Below, piece after piece: positions 6,036-6,311 of a stretch of 6,311 nucleotides of DNA (the first letter of the stretch is position 1; the number at the start of each line of letters is the position of its first letter). Source of the DNA: Alphaproteobacteria bacterium. Its GTDB lineage: Bacteria; Pseudomonadota; Alphaproteobacteria; Sphingomonadales; Sphingomonadaceae. Below the pieces are notes generated by a model that was given only the letters and a program-made list of their open reading frames with translations, was not told where the DNA came from and did no database searches. The translations under genes and the position numbers were made by a program. The stretch lies in NCBI GenBank assembly GCA_018830415.1, contig JAHJSJ010000226.1:1-6311 (forward strand). The letters run 5' to 3'.

Positions 6036-6311
6036 ATGGAAACGAGAGCTAACCATTTGTGGGTCGGTGCGGTCACGCTGCTGCTGTTGGCGGCGCTGGC
6101 GGCGTTTATCGTCTGGATCGCCCGTTTGGGGCAGGGCGAGCACAACGAGTATGATATCTTCTATGGCCAGTCCGTGTCAGGTCTTGCCAATGGCAGCCAG
6201 GTCAGTTTTGCCGGGGTGCCGGTTGGGCAGGTGATCGAAATCGCGCTGGCCAAGGACAACCCCGAATTTGTTCGCGTGCGGATCAAGGTGCGCGATGATG
6301 TGCCGATGCTG
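6036..6311 (+). CDS. mlaD: MlaD-family MCE-domain protein (3' end cut by window edge)
   Basis: MlaD proteins sit in the inner membrane through one N-terminal helix and form a periplasmic hexameric ring that passes lipid to or from MlaE. I translated this frame by hand: 92 codons run open to the edge, starting METRANHLWVGAVTLLLL. A single uncleaved membrane segment covers about residues 8-29, with RANH on the cytoplasmic side. The MCE domain starts near residue 38 and shows its hallmark sequence YGQSVSGLANGSQVSFAGVP then VGQVIEI (about 44-70), followed by VRVRIKVRDDVPML. It follows mlaF by 59 bp in the expected order mlaE-mlaF-mlaD, also the order linK-linL-linM in Sphingobium. The C-terminal part, which tells MlaD-like short forms from longer LinM-like forms, is missing. 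Confidence 0.92.
   Translation, partial: METRANHLWVGAVTLLLLAALAAFIVWIARLGQGEHNEYDIFYGQSVSGLANGSQVSFAGVPVGQVIEIALAKDNPEFVRVRIKVRDDVPML

Noticed and set aside
5978..6052. Short 24-codon frame between mlaF and mlaD
   Set aside because: It has no ribosome-binding site of its own, overlaps the mlaD start in another frame, and its peptide shows no recognisable feature.

Overview
The window looks like chromosomal DNA of a GC-rich alphaproteobacterium, most likely a member of the Sphingomonadales (Erythrobacter/Sphingomonas type). Three things point there: the protein sequences, an MlaE-type permease with an N-terminal STAS domain, and two kinds of inverted-repeat element, one of which encodes the 'ARPEPVEG'/'STSSARTG' peptides that I associate with sphingomonad genomes. 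The order assignment rests on recall, not on a search.

Layout: on the minus strand, reading right to left, valS (valyl-tRNA synthetase, 3918 down to 844) is followed after a 157-bp gap by queE (7-carboxy-7-deazaguanine synthase, 686 down to the left edge, where it is cut). The gap is almost filled by a 149-bp BIME-like inverted-repeat element, whose outer end supplies the queE Shine-Dalgarno sequence inside a perfect hairpin. On the plus strand, diverging from valS across about 111 bp, lies an Mla/Lin-type lipid ABC transporter operon: mlaE (STAS domain plus permease), mlaF (ATPase) and mlaD (MCE domain, cut by the right edge).

The main oddity is valS. It carries three apparently accessory segments, all in frame. 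They are a 129-bp copy of the intergenic inverted-repeat element (43 residues), an 81-bp element of a second family (about 28 residues), and a low-GC stretch that makes the linker before DVLDTWFSS unusually long. The HIGH, DTWFSS and KMSKS motifs are intact, so the enzyme appears functional at 1024 residues. The left arms of the intergenic and the in-gene copies differ at 8 of 48 positions: four in hairpin loops and four forming two exactly compensating base pairs. This suggests that the fold is what selection keeps.

Functionally, valS charges tRNA-Val and queE makes a queuosine precursor, so both serve tRNA. The mla operon would move phospholipids between the inner and outer membranes, and a lipoprotein gene of the MlaC/LinN kind would be expected beyond the right edge. 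No tRNA, rRNA, CRISPR array, transposase or phage gene was seen.
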